Below are positions 10,835 through 21,628 of a stretch of DNA of 64,000 nucleotides, in pieces. This DNA is from Pollenia angustigena. Lineage: Eukaryota; Arthropoda; Insecta; Diptera; Polleniidae. Each line of letters begins with the position of its first letter. The stretch's first letter is position 1. The position numbers were made by a program, and so were the translations under genes. The notes under the pieces were generated by a model, which did not search any database, had not been told where the DNA came from, and saw nothing but the letters and a program-made list of their open reading frames with translations. Where the stretch lies: NCBI GenBank assembly GCA_930367215.1, contig OV884058.1:111561802-111625801 (forward strand), read 5' to 3'.

Positions 10835-12034
10835 GTGCCCATTTTCTGTAACTCTCGCATCGAGAAACTTTTCGATTGAAATGCGGAAATGAAACATATT
10901 GAAAAAAAACAGCTGTTTTTCTCACTAAACTGTGTCAGTAACTTTTTTTTGGCGAGTAGTAGCTGTCACGTAAGTAAATAACTCACCAATTTACAGAAAA
11001 AGTGTTTCCGTAACATTTTTGTGATAAAAGTTCCCGCTATGAACTGTCGAATAAACTAACGAATAAAAATGGGGCGAGAAAAAATGTTAACACTAAAACA
11101 TGTTGTGCTGAAAAAAGGTCAACAGAAAAAAGAACGACAAAAATGAAAAAACAAAACAAATGTACTTTCGACTTCAAGAAGAATTCTTGACAAAAGTACG
11201 AGAAAACAGAAGTAAAGGAAAAAAACAAGTAAAATCAATTAAAAATGGTTAATCATTCAGAAAAGCAAATTTCGATCTACCAAAGGTTAAAATACAATTT
11301 GGTTTAAGGATTGATATTTGACTATTGACGTCAGCGGTCGTCGACGGCTGCGAGTGTAAGACGGCAAATCCATCTGAGGAGATCGAGTGGTTGCGATTGA
11401 AACATGTCATGGTAACCTGCCGGCCGGGGTTCGAGCCCCAGCCACGTCAAGAATGAAAGATTATCAATAACAATTTTAATTAATTTTCATGTTTGTAAAA
11501 TTCTTTTCTTCATCAAAATAATTTAATGAAAATTAAATTTGATGAACTTAAGCTTAATTATAAAAAAAAAATTTGGATTAAAAACCATAAATAGTTCAAC
11601 AAAATAACCACAATACTGATTACTAAAAAACAATTTAAAATCCAAAATACAAAGAATATTAATAATAATATTTTGTTCTTGGCACATTTTTTCATTGTTT
11701 AATTATTTTGCTTTTAACATTTTTTATTTTAAAAGATCGTTTTGTTAAGAATAACATTAAAGTCGCACTTTAATTTATTTGTTATAGCCGACGGTTGTTT
11801 TTTTTTGCCGCCGTCATTGAAAATTTTTAATTTTTGTAAATTTTGGTCGCTGTCAACGATATCTGTTACTGGCGTTCTCAACGTCTGCAATGTCACATCG
11901 GCTTCGAGTGCAATGTTATGACATTTATAATGTAACGACGTTATCTCTTTAGTTTTCGACATGCGTTACAGGCACACTTTTTAAGAAACAATGGAATAAT
12001 TTATTTCAAATCTATAATTACAGAACATGGATAC
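10835..12034. mobile_element. MITE family F, complete, with an insertion of about 430 bp
   Basis: The left end is GTGCCCATTTTCTGTAACTC. The right end, TTACAGAACATGGATAC at 12018-12034, is its inverse with few mismatches. Compared with the 16.2-kb copy, extra DNA sits between 'taaaggaaaa' (about 11220) and 'ataataatattttgttc' (about 11660). That insert carries the tRNA-like element. The right half carries 'tcgc.gtcaacgatat.tgttactggcgttctcaac', shared with copies at 16.7 and 45.9 kb. Confidence 0.8.
11374..11441 (+). ncRNA. tRNA-derived SINE head with pol III B box
   Basis: GGTTCGAGCC at 11428-11437 is a perfect B box. About 40 nt upstream GATCGAGTGGTT resembles the A-box/D-arm region of tRNA-Ser/Leu, and ATCG...CGAT can pair as a 4-bp D stem. 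The flanks cannot pair as an acceptor stem (TCTGAGG against GCCACGT) and no anticodon arm is convincing. This is therefore a degraded tRNA-derived retroposon head, not a tRNA gene. It lies in the DNA inserted into the family F MITE. The far ends of the SINE are not defined. Confidence 0.6.
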
Positions 12035-12675
12035 AGGAATCTTTCTCAAGTACGGAGTTCCAGGAAAAATTATGGATGCATCTTTGATTTTCAAGGGCCA
12101 ATTAGCATGCTTCTTAATTATTAACAAAAATTAATCTGTGTTATTTGTTTGGGAACTAAAAACTCGCCAAGCTACATTTCAGTGGATAAGTTTTAAATTT
12201 TATAGGGTTATGGGCAAGGCGAATTGACTTTCAGGTGGCGTTGAAAACACAGCTGTGCTACTTTTTTTTTTTAATTAGAGAGAGGAATGTCAAAAGTTTC
12301 TTGTGTTTTTGACTTATCGGCCAACGAAAGCAGCAACAAAATACATTGTTGTGTTTTTGGTGTTGTTAATTGTTGTAGTATCGACACCACCGTTTACATG
12401 AATTCGCATTGGTTATGGGTCTATTACTAACCATAACCGTAAAAAGCACGCTTCGATACCAATAAAAAATGTGATGTGTGAATTTTATTGCTTAAAATGT
12501 ACTATAAATCTACAAAGTTTGATTTAAATCACTGTGTTTTCTTGTAATATTTAATACGAAATGTTTCAATAAACCAACATATTTCGATTGCAATTCGGAA
12601 TGGGTAACGTTATCCAAATCTTAAAAAAAATTGTATATAACAGTTTTATCCCAAATAGAAAACAAATTAGAGGGA
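12035..12675. other. A+T-rich DNA, nothing recognised
   Basis: A loose inverted repeat GGTTATGG/ACCATAACC lies near 12,410-12,440. No gene. Confidence 0.4.
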
Positions 12676-12905
12676 ACACAGAAAAAAATAAAAATAGATT
12701 TTAGGTTAAAAAATTTGTGATCATAATTAAAAAAATAATTAAATTTGCACCAGTAAACAAATAAGTAGTATCAATTAAACGTTTAATTAAATTGATTCAA
12801 CTTTTAATAAACTTGATGAAACTTGATTAAATTTTTAATTAAAACTGATTTTACTTTTGACTAATGCTTTAATTAGTGAAAAATTTTGGAGACTTTTTTT
12901 GTGTA
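12676..12905. mobile_element. Possible MITE of the CACAGAAAAA family
   Basis: The left end is CACAGAAAAAAATAAAAAT and the right end ACTTTTTTTGTGT. The body is full of AATTAAA words that can pair with each other. It resembles the ends at 17.25 kb and 53.63 kb, but the match is in low-complexity sequence. Confidence 0.4.
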
Positions 12906-14113
12906 TGCGTACAAAAATATAAAAGTCGGCTTATAAGGGACGCCCTAATATCCACATTATGTTGTTACATTTTATTATTTTTGTTTATTTTTGGCATAAA
13001 AATCATGTTGTCGTCATTGTTTGTTGCCCTGTAATTTCTTCCTCTATGTCATCTACAGCAATAACAACAATAGCAAAACAATATTAAGTTGTTTTTGTTG
13101 TTATTTTTATGTATTTTTCTTTTTTTTTTTTGCCAGAAAGTTCTTTGAACTTGAATGTGTCATGTACATGAATTTTAAATACACAACCATAAATATTTAG
13201 ATACATTCATAAATACGAGTAGAATGATGAGTACGACACATACCTTCAAAACATGATCGAGTCATACGAAAAGTGATGCTTTAACATTTAATTCAATTTC
13301 TTCGCTTAAAGTTTTTTTTAAAAGTATTTTATTTCTTATTTTAGGTTTTTGTCGTATTAGAATTAATTGACTTGTTAATTTAAAAGTGTAATTCTTATCT
13401 GTCCCACATGTGCTGCTCGCTGGCTGGCTGTTGGTTATTGTTATTGGTTTTATTAAAAAACAAAAACACAGAAAATAGATAGATAGAATATAAATTGTTT
13501 GCTAAAACTGTCAGCAGACTAACGACCGATCAACAAAACAAAAATGTGGTCTACGTGATTCCGTGTGTATATCGCAATCTGACGTATTTGTAAATAATAA
13601 AATCTATTACAATAAGATCGTTTCTACAAAGAAAAATTAGAAATGTTGGTTTAAGGTCGTGGTAGTGGGAGTAGGGTTAGGGGTATGGTGCAAGATGTAG
13701 CGATCTTAAAGGAAACTACAACTTAAGATATAACACTAAACCAGTTTTAAAATATTTCGTAAGCTAAAGGAATTTCAGATTTTCAAATAATTTCCCGATT
13801 TTAATTAATTAGTTCTACTTCCATTAAGCACAAAAAAGGTGTTGGATTTCTTTAAAACATTCCTAATCATAGATTAAGTTCTTGAGATCGTCTAAAGAGA
13901 CTTTCATTTGAGAGTTAATATAATTTTGATAATCTTTATTTAAGTAGCTGTTTAAAATGTCGTTTTGACCGCTGTAAAGAATTTCTAATCGTTTTATTTA
14001 TATTTATTTAATAATTTGTCTGAGCAAAATACTGTTTTAGCTGACTAAGTCACATTGACCACTGACATCATTTATAGTTTACGAGTGTCTATATAGAAAT
14101 ATATTTTTTTTAT
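12906..14113. other. A+T-rich DNA, nothing recognised
   Basis: About 1.2 kb of A+T-rich DNA with short GTTGTT/CAACAA runs near 13,060-13,110 and a GATA run near 13,480. No gene or element ends seen. Confidence 0.4.
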
Positions 14114-14617
14114 ATGTATATTAGGGTGGGTCACTGATGTATGAGAAAAAATAAAAGTTCTCGAATCATGTTCTAATAGTAATATTTTTTTGTCTTACGT
14201 CATAACACATAAAAACTGGAAAAAAAATAAAAAAGTCACATATTCAGCCCGCGCAAGAGCTCCTAAATATTAAGTATATGTAAGAAAAGTAAATTATTTA
14301 AATTTAAATGTTTTATTTAGTATCAATTATTTTTAATTAAAACTGAAAACATTTTGAATTTAACTTAAACAAGTAAGAGTGCTATATTCCGCTGTGCCGA
14401 ATCTTATATACCCTTCACCATTGTGCGAGTAGAATAGAGAGCAACTAAAGAACTTTTACATATACATATACATACATATTTACAATACTTACAACTTCAT
14501 TATAAATGGAATTTAAAAAGCGATAACTGGTAAATATTTTTTATTATGAAATAATAAAGAAGGGTGATAACAAAAATCATATTGGGCATTATGCTAGTAT
14601 ATGTAAACAAATACGAA

Positions 14618-14638
14618 GGGGGGGGGGGGGGGGGGGGG
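14618..14638 (+). repeat. Run of 21 G
   Basis: Uninterrupted G homopolymer within the family G repeat. Such runs can form G-quadruplexes and are prone to length errors in sequencing. Confidence 0.95.
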
Positions 14639-15419
14639 ATAGGAAGAAGAGCCGACAACCGGATTTGAACTTCGCTTTGCATAAGGACCCAGAATATATA
14701 TACTTTATAGGGTGTAGGACCTTCGGTGAAGGGTATAAAAAACAATCTTAATTCTAAAAAAGAGTAATTTTTGGGATTTCAGTATTTTGGTCATAACTCT
14801 GCTATTTCTTAACCGATTTGACAGATTTATATACCGACGTGTTAAAGAAGAAATTTGCCAGCTATAAAACGTGGACTCGGGAAGATCTATGGTTCCTGAA
14901 AATGGGTCTTTTTCAAAAAAAAAATTAATATTTTGGTCATAACTTTTTCGTATCTGAACCGATTTTCCCGAGTTTTTCAGAAAATATTTTCTATTAAAAA
15001 TTTCCGATCTTCTGATATATATAAGGCGTAACCATAGGTCATATTACAGTCAAAAATTCAGGTTTTTATACAATTTTTAATACTTTTTGTATGAGAGGTA
15101 CCACGCCTACTTCTCCAATCCCGCCCACATTTTGTAGGATGGTGTATATTTATAACCTTAATGTTTGTACCTAATTTTAAAGCTTTGGCTCTTGCCGTTC
15201 TCCAGATATGCAGAAAAAAGTAATACAAATACAACAACCACAAGGGATTTTTTGGAAAAATTAGAGGCAGTCGTGGTTTTTTGGTCATATCTCAGCCATT
15301 GTTGGACCGATCTGGCTGAATTTCAATAGCAAGAAATGGCGGACTATATGTGACATAAATGTAAAACAACGTAGCCGCTATCATGTCTGGAGTCTCCGGA
15401 AAACACATATCAAACGTAA

Positions 15420-15478
15420 GACGGACAGACGGACGGACGGATGGACGGACGGACGGATGGACGGACGGACGGACGGAT
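15420..15478 (+). repeat. GGAC-type microsatellite in family G
   Basis: A run of GACGGACG/GGATGGAC units. A shorter counterpart (gacggacagacggacagac) sits at the same relative place in the copies at 41,415 and 61,755, so the seed of the array belongs to the repeat family and has expanded here. Confidence 0.9.
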
Positions 15479-16166
15479 ATCGTTAAATCAACTTCTCTCC
15501 TCATAAGGACCCAGAATATATATACTTTATAGGGTCTTAGCTCAATATTGTAGAAATTACAAACGGAATGACAAACTTATATATACCCTTTTCCACCTGT
15601 GGTGAAGGGTATAAAAAAAATAAAACTTTGGTTCTTATACAACAGAAAACAATAAAATAATTTTTTGGTCACAAAATCGTGTTTACTGTAAAATGTAGAC
15701 ATCTCTCGTCTTGATTCAAGTTTCGTCTATGTTAAACCCTCTCTTAATTTTTTATTGCATAGAGTCATGGATGCTTCTGATACTATTTGCACTAACTTAC
15801 AAGTCGATTAAATACAGTAATATGCTTTTCTGCAATACAATGTTATTGTTGTTATTTTCAAAATTTAACAAAACTGAAGGTCAAAGCGCGGGCTTTTACA
15901 CTAAAAATAAATTAATAATATTTTACAGGGGTCTAGTGCAGACAAAAATACAACATACATATTTACGCTATTAGAAGTCGATAAGAGAAAAAAAATATTT
16001 TCGACCCACCCTAATGTATATGCAACTTCTTATCAACTTGTGAAATAATCAATTACGTTTTATAGCTGATAGTGGGTTAGATACGAAATACCTGCTTTTT
16101 ATTGAAAGGCGGAGGAAATCTTTTGTTTTGTATTTAAACAATTTAAAAATTACTTTTACATTACCT

Positions 16167-16893
16167 GTGCCCATGTTCTGTAACTCTCATGTCAAGAAAC
16201 TTTTCGATTGAAATGTGTGAAATAAAACAAACATGCCATATATTGAAACAAAAAGCTGTTTTTCTCACTTAACTGTGTCTGTAACTTTTTTTGGCGAGTA
16301 TTAGCTGTCACGTAAGGAACTTACTCGCCAATTTACAGAAAAAGTGTATCTGTAACATTTTTGTGAGAAAAGTTTCCCATTTTGAACAGTCAAAAAAAAC
16401 TCACGAATAAAAATGGGGCGAGAAAAAATTTTAACACTAAAAAACAATTAAAAAAGCAAAGGAAAATAATAATAACATTTTGTTCTGGGCACATTTTTTC
16501 ATTGTTTCATTATTTTGCATTTTACATTTTTATAAAATATACGAATTTTTTCAAAGCTCGTTTGCAAACAACAAACATTGAAGTCGCACTTCACATTATT
16601 TGGTATAGCCGACTGTTGTATTTTCGCCGCCGTGGTTGAAAATTTTTCAATTTTTGGAAATTTTGGTCGCCGTCAATAATATGTGTTACTGGCCTTCTCA
16701 ACATCTGCAATGTCACATCGGCTTCGGGTGCCAATGTTATCATATTTATGACGTAACGACGTAATCTCTTTTGATATTTTTCGACATGAGTTACAGACAC
16801 AATTTTTTCTCACTTTTCGAGAAACGATGGAATATTTTGTTTCACATCTTTTTGATGCGGGAAGTTCTCACTAAAGTTACAGAACATGGGTAC
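16167..16893. mobile_element. MITE family F, uninterrupted reference copy
   Basis: 727 bp with inverted ends GTGCCCATGTTCTGTAACT and AGTTACAGAACATGGGTAC. Long subterminal arms pair further in (GTGTGAAATAAAAC against GTTTCACATC; CTCGCCAATTTACAGAAAAAG). There is no transposase frame. This copy lacks the tRNA-like insertion of the 10.8-kb copy and so serves as the empty site. Confidence 0.8.
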
Positions 16894-17249
16894 TGAATTA
16901 AGTATTTACTGAATTAAACTCCTAAAGAAAATTATTTGTATCGTACAGTGTTGCCAATTTAGTTATTTTCTCGTCAAAGCTAGCAATTTTTAATCAAAAT
17001 TTGCGAGAAAAAAATGAGATTTATCCATTAGCGGGAAATCTAGCTATTTTTATTTTGTATGTTTATGATAATTTTTTCTTTGTTTGACAACATTGAAATA
17101 AACTTGAGGACCAAATAAACGGTTATACAAACATATGAAAAAAGTATGGAGCAGAAACATCTTGTTTTTGTCGTTAAACTAATCGTATCGTTTATTTTGC
17201 CCTTTAAAATTAAGCCAAACTCAATTTTCATGTGAGGTGTTGAAAACAC
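16894..17249. other. A+T-rich DNA with one CAGTGTTGCCA terminus
   Basis: CAGTGTTGCCAATTTAG starts near 16947 and looks like the end of an element such as those at 22,060 and 39,895. No opposite end was found nearby. Confidence 0.4.
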
Positions 17250-17482
17250 ACACAGAAAAAATTCTAGCCAATTTGTTTTCAATAAAATTATTAATCAAAA
17301 ATAAAATCAGTTTAAATTAAATAAATCAATCAAATATCAACAAGACTATTGCAGATAAAGTTGTTATTAAAAACAAGTTTTAATGGATACTATAATTGGT
17401 TTACTGGTGCAAATTTAATTAATTTTTTAATTAATATCACACATTATTTAATTGAAACAAATTTTTATTTTCTTCTGTGCAG
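17250..17482. mobile_element. Possible MITE of the CACAGAAAAA family
   Basis: Left CACAGAAAAAATTCTAGCC and right TTATTTTCTTCTGTGC are imperfect inverted ends; the body is AATTAA-rich. The target duplication is unclear. Confidence 0.4.
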
Positions 17483-17772
17483 CTAAGCTACTTTCGTTTT
17501 TTACTGGTGTGGTATTCTGCCCTCCTAAGAAAGAAAGACACATCTCAATTTTAGTAGTTTTAAGCAGGTTAGGAAAAATTCTACTCGCGAGCACAATTCT
17601 GGTCAATCTCGATTTAAAATTTGTTTTCGCGAGTTTTATTTTTAAACTTGCCAACAAACAACACAGTCACAAAGTCAAATCTTTAAAATAAAATGACTTA
17701 ATCATTTGCTATTAGCACATTTAGCACATTTCTCAAACCTTTTTAAATGGTTTGATTTTGACATTTGAATTT

Positions 17773-18812
17773 TTTTTTTTTTTTTTTTTTTGATTTAGCT
17801 TAACACTAAAAGTTGTCGGCGAACTATTTAAGTTATAATGCCAGGGTATCACACAATTTTTGGAGCTTCAACCGCAAAAGCCTCATTCGACCTAAACCTT
17901 CGTATAGGAAGGCGAGAGCTTCCAGGATCCGCTCCAGAGTATTTTGGTCTCCACCAGTAAACGTCTGAGCTATTTCCTTGGTACTTCACCAGTAAAACGT
18001 CTGAGTTATGCAGTAGAATCCCGATAATTCGTAATCGCAAGGGACCGGCCATTCCTTACGAATTATAGGGGTTTTCGATTTAGCGGGGTTTCGATTTAAC
18101 GGGGTTAAAATAAAATAAATACGAATAAACGGGGTTTTTCAATTTATTTACTAAAACGATAAAAAAAACATAAAAAACAGTTGTTAAAACTAAAATATAT
18201 TAAAATTCTATATAAAAATTATGTATGTAACAAGCTGATCTTAAGAAAATTAATCCACACACAAGCAAAAACCCACGCAAAAATAAAATAGTGGTAAACA
18301 AAAAATCATTCTTTCCATGTTTTTGTTGTTTTTATTACGAATTATAAGTGGTAGTTAGCAAACAATTACGATTTATAAGAGGTAAAGAAGATTTTATTTG
18401 AAAAAAAATTACGAATTATCGAGGGGACCAAAATGTATGGAAAATTTACGAATTAACTAGATTTTTTCAAGGGACCGACAGTTTATTACGAATTATCGGG
18501 AATTACGATTTATCGGGGTACGAATTATCGGGATTTGACTGTATATGGTTCTCCACCAGTCACATTGAGTTTTTCCTTTGGTTCTCCACCAGACAACACA
18601 CTTAAACATTGAGGTTAAAAACGATTGCATGTAGTAAATGCAGAAACCGCAAAAACTGTAACTCGGTACAGTTATACGACGCCGAAACACTAACCAATGC
18701 GGGTTGACAACGCAAAACGCAACAAAAGCAGACAAACAAAAACGACCTGTTTGTCCTTAAAAAATAATGACAAAAAGCGCGAGCTGCTTCCCACTCAGAT
18801 CAGTTTTACGAG
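17773..18812 (-). mobile_element. Short poly(A) retroposon, copy 1, split by a pogo MITE
   Basis: Minus-strand element. It ends (plus-strand left side) in a T run of about 22, equal to a poly(A) tail, and starts on the right at CACTCGTAAAACTG. A 14-bp target duplication TGACATTTGAATTT flanks it exactly (17759-17772 and 18813-18826). Without the pogo insertion the body is about 503 bp and matches copy 2 throughout. There is no coding capacity. The poly(A) tail, variable 5' target duplication and uniform length point to LINE-mobilised short retroposons, or an internally deleted non-LTR element. No A/B boxes were seen, so a pol III SINE is less likely. Confidence 0.8.
18009..18543. mobile_element. 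Pogo-type MITE inside the retroposon
   Basis: Ends CAGTAGAATCCCGATAATTCG (from 18011; first 20 bases conserved) and the inverse of CAGTCAAATCCCGATAATTC. TA flanks can be drawn at 18007-18008 and 18544-18545. The body consists of repeated 'acgaattatcggg' and 'cggggtttcgatttaacgggg' words and has no transposase. The CAGT start, TA target and the retroposon copy at 19.3 kb, which is uninterrupted at 'gagttatattgg', fix the insertion site precisely. Confidence 0.8.
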
Positions 18813-19112
18813 TGACATTTGAATTTAAATTGATAATTATTTCTATATAAACATTTGACAAAAAAGGTTTCACAAGATGTCATAAAGTCACAAGTCTTAT
18901 AATAATAACATGAAAAAATACGACTGTTGTGAACAACCCCTCATAATTTAGTGTGATATTTTGAATTTAAATCAGCTGATTCAAAACAAATATGAAAAAA
19001 GAATTATTTACCTTTAATCGAAATATTTTTTAATTCTAATCCATGAATTAATAAATGAAATTAGATTTTTCCTGACTATTTTCCATTTTTCAGACGCAAA
19101 TCACAAATAAAT

Positions 19113-19625
19113 ATTTTTTTTTTTTTTTTTGATTTTGCTTAAACACTAAAAAATTTTTGGCTAACTATCTAGAGTTATATTGCCAGGGTATCACACGGTT
19201 TGTTGGAGCCTCATCCACAAGTCCTCGATCGACCTAGACCTTCGTATAGGAAGGCGAAGAGCTTCCAGAATAAGCTCCAGAGTATATCTTGTCTCCACAG
19301 TAAACCGTCTGAGTTATTTCCTTGGTACTCCACCAGTAAAACGTCTGAGTTATATTGGTTCTCCACCAGTTACATTGAGTTTTTCCTTTGGTTCTCCACC
19401 AGACAACACACTAAAACATTAAGGTTAAAAACGATTGCATGAAGTAAATGCAGAAACCGCAAAAACTGTAACTCGGTACAGTTATACGACGCCGAAACAC
19501 TAACCAATGCGGGGTGACAACGCAAAACGCAACAAAAGCAGACAAACAAAAACGACCTGTTTGCCCTTAAGAAATAATGACAAAAAGCGCGAGCTGCTTC
19601 TCCACTCAGAGCAGTTTTACGAGTG
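19113..19625 (-). mobile_element. Short poly(A) retroposon, copy 2
   Basis: 513 bp, minus strand, T run at its left and CACTCGTAAAACTG start at its right. It is flanked by the 10-bp duplication ACAAATAAAT (19103-19112 and 19626-19635). The same site without insertion is present at about 7490 and 9743 ('cgcaaatccgaaataaattttattttg'), which confirms the borders. Within it, 'ggttctccaccag' or close variants occur about four times in a row. Confidence 0.85.
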
Positions 19626-19930
19626 ACAAATAAATTTAGTTTTGTTTGTTTATCAAACATCAGAGTCCTAAGCCGATCTAATTTGACGCTGCAAGTGTTT
19701 TGTTGCCTAAATTGCCGCTGGTTAAGTTCGGATGTTAGCCGGATAAAACTATACCATCAACGGCGACGGTTACAAAATTATAGCCGCTCGGTTCAGCCGC
19801 TCAGCGCAGGTCTCTTCTGATTAATTACGACAGCACAATAAACATAGCATGAAAAGTTTTATTAATTTAAGACACTTTTTGTTTACAAAGCAGCAACAAT
19901 ATTTTTAAACCATTGTAAAGTGTTGAAACA

Positions 19931-20269
19931 TCCCAGCATATAAAATTGGACCACCTGATCCATTTTGATAAAATGGACTACTCCATGGACTGGTCCGATG
20001 TAATGCAAGCATGGACGTCAGGTCTTCGTTTTTAAACGACATGCTTTCGTTTTTAAACGACTTTAAAACTAATCCTCTTGAGTATACCATGGAGTAGTTT
20101 TAAAACTAAAAAGGTGGGTTATATGGTCCTCTCCTAGGACATCGTAATGTTAAATAGACCAGGTTTTTTCCATACGTTTGGGTTACTTTTGGACTAATCC
20201 TGGTCCCTTGTGGACTACTCTTTACACGCGTGCTTGGACTGGTCCTAATATTTGCGAATACCCCAAATG
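19931..20269 (-). mobile_element. MITE family H, copy 1
   Basis: Minus-strand orientation relative to the 21.25-kb copy. Shares 'ggaccagtcc', 'acacgcgtg', 'gtatggaaaaaacctgg', 'atgtcctaggagagga' and the palindromic 'ggagtagttttaaaac' zone. Ends are worn (CCCAGCATATAAAATTGG). It sits in the family E copy. Confidence 0.75.
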
Positions 20270-20547
20270 TTGAATAAATTTGTTATAAAATTATTATCAA
20301 GTGTTATATTCAGTCAATTAGAAACTTGGCTACACTAAATCCAAAAAATAATTATAAACATTTTAACATGGCGACAAGAGTCAAACGTCATTTACAATTA
20401 AAGAAAAATTATTTGTAAAGAAATATAAAATAACTTGTGAAAAACGTATTAATTACTATGAGCAGGGCAAGTTTAAATATGCACAAAAATATTTAAAATA
20501 TGCATGAAACTAAACCGAAAAAAAACTTTAAAATATGCTTTAAAATA

Positions 20548-21127
20548 TACTTGCGATAGAAAAGGCGTCATAATGCTGATGTATTTTGACATCAGTAATA
20601 TGACAAGTGTTTTCGGTTCTTGACCCCATGACACTTTTCATCATGGTGATGTCAATGTGCGCAGTATCGCACTAATATCGGTGAAAGAACACATTAGCAT
20701 CAATTTAATGACAGTTTGTCATTTAGTCAAAGTCATTGGAATTATTATTTACTTATTATTTTTTTATTATTTACTTATCCGTTACATATAATAAGACACC
20801 AGCACCATGCCCCATATGGTTTTTTGATCATTCTACTTTAAAAATTTGATGTATTTAACTAAATAATTTTAAAAAATAGAATATAGGAATTTTTGTTTCT
20901 TATAATACATTGTAATCATGAAAATAATATTAATAATATACAAAATGTGGCATCGAATTCATGTCACTATAGTCATAAAATAGATGGCACGTAAAAAATG
21001 ACAAAATTGTACGAAGACGTTAGTCCTTGGATTGATGTTACTTTTTGCAACATTGATGCAATTTGTAGTAACATTGATGTCACAATTCTGATGTTAGGGC
21101 ATCATCATAAGGAATTTTTACCTTTTT
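20548..21127. mobile_element. Repeat family J, copy 1
   Basis: 'gtcataatgctgatgtattttgacatcag', 'atgacacttttcatcatggtgatgtca' and, near the right, 'attgatgtcacaattctgatgtt.gggcatcat' match the 29.6-kb copy in order. TGATGTCA words are repeated in both orientations. Right border uncertain, just before TTTTTCTGGCAACACTG. Confidence 0.6.
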
Positions 21128-21250
21128 CTGGCAACACTGCTGCAACGACAAAATGTTGATAAGTCCGATTCTGGATCGTCGTGCTTATGAATACCGCCTT
21201 GTATTAAAGAGTTCATACATTTTTCTAAAACTATCGATAGTTTTACCACA

Positions 21251-21628
21251 TACCCTGCAAATAATAGGACCAGTCCAAACACGCGTGTAAAGAGTAGTCC
21301 ACAAGGGACCAGGACTAGACCAAAAGTAACCCAAACGTATGGAAAAAACCTGGTCTACTTAACATTACGATGTCCTAGGAGAGGACCTTATAACCCATCT
21401 TTGGACACCTTAGGAGTAGTTTTAAAACTACTCCATGGTATACTCAAGAGGATTAGTTTTGAAGTCGTTTAAAAGCGAAAGCATGTCGTTTAAAAACGAA
21501 GACATGTCGTCTCACTACAAACACTTTTTAACAATGACATGGTCCATGCTTGCATTACATCGGACCAGTCCATGGAGTAGTCCATTTTATAAAAATGGAC
21601 CAGGTGGTCCAATTTTATTTGCAGGGTA
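21251..21628 (+). mobile_element. MITE family H, copy 2, best ends
   Basis: 378 bp including TA on each side. Inverted ends are TACCCTGCAAATAA and TTATTTGCAGGGTA (one short gap). Near 21,411 a 22-bp perfect palindrome runs GGAGTAGTTTT/AAAACTACTCC. No coding function. Confidence 0.8.

Larger units (their letters stand above)
8942..11195. repeat. Second unit of the 2.25-kb tandem duplication
   Basis: Head-to-tail with the first unit. Beyond 11195 the second copy continues smoothly into the rest of the MITE that started at 10835, while the first copy stops abruptly at the junction. The second unit's right side is therefore the ancestral context and the 8941/8942 junction is the new joint. Sequence near the joint shows at most 1-2 bases of shared homology. 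Confidence 0.95.
14366..15614 (+). repeat. Family G structured repeat, probably two copies end to end
   Basis: Begins 'aacaagtaagagtgctatattccgctgtgccgaatc' with a TTCCGC-TGT-GCCGAA hairpin. A first end 'cggtgaagggtataaaa' occurs near 14,740 and a second 'ggtgaagggtataaaa' at about 15,600. Both ends are preceded by the motif GACCCAGAATATATATACTT...AGGGTC, where GACCC and GGGTC can pair (second at 15508-15536). In between are modules 'gtacctaattttNaaagctttggctcttgccgttctccagatatgcag'. It lies inside the 14.1-kb hAT element. Confidence 0.75.
14122..16013. mobile_element. Non-autonomous hAT element with 8-bp target duplication
   Basis: Perfect 11-bp inverted ends TAGGGTGGGTC / GACCCACCCTA, flanked on both sides by ATGTATAT (14114-14121 and 16014-16021). 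Eight-base target duplications and TAGNG termini are hallmarks of hAT elements. No transposase is recognisable. Much of the 1.89 kb is later filler: one or two family G repeats (14,366-15,614) lie inside. The perfect ends and target copies argue for a fairly recent insertion. Confidence 0.85.
18866..20290. mobile_element. MITE family E, old copy disrupted by two insertions
   Basis: Left end 'ttcacaagatgtcataaagtcac' and internal text parallel to 7.25-7.8 kb ('gactgttgtgaacaacccctcataattta', 'tcctaagccgatctaatttg', 'ggctcagccg'-like zone, 'tcagcgcaggtctcttc'). It is broken by retroposon copy 2 (19113-19625) and by a family H MITE (19931-20269). More diverged than the duplicated copies. Confidence 0.7.

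Noticed and set aside
11374..11441. Possible functional tRNA gene
   Set aside because: B box present but acceptor strands do not pair and no anticodon arm is formed.
14500..14745. Minus-strand frame with a proline run
   Set aside because: The prolines come from the 21-G homopolymer; the rest is family G sequence.
15292..15504. Minus-strand frame with repeated VRPSVRPS
   Set aside because: It is a translation of the GGAC microsatellite inside a family G repeat.
19180..19422. 80-codon frames with repeated GTPPVKRLSY-like peptides
   Set aside because: They follow the 'ctccaccagt' repeats of the non-coding retroposon.
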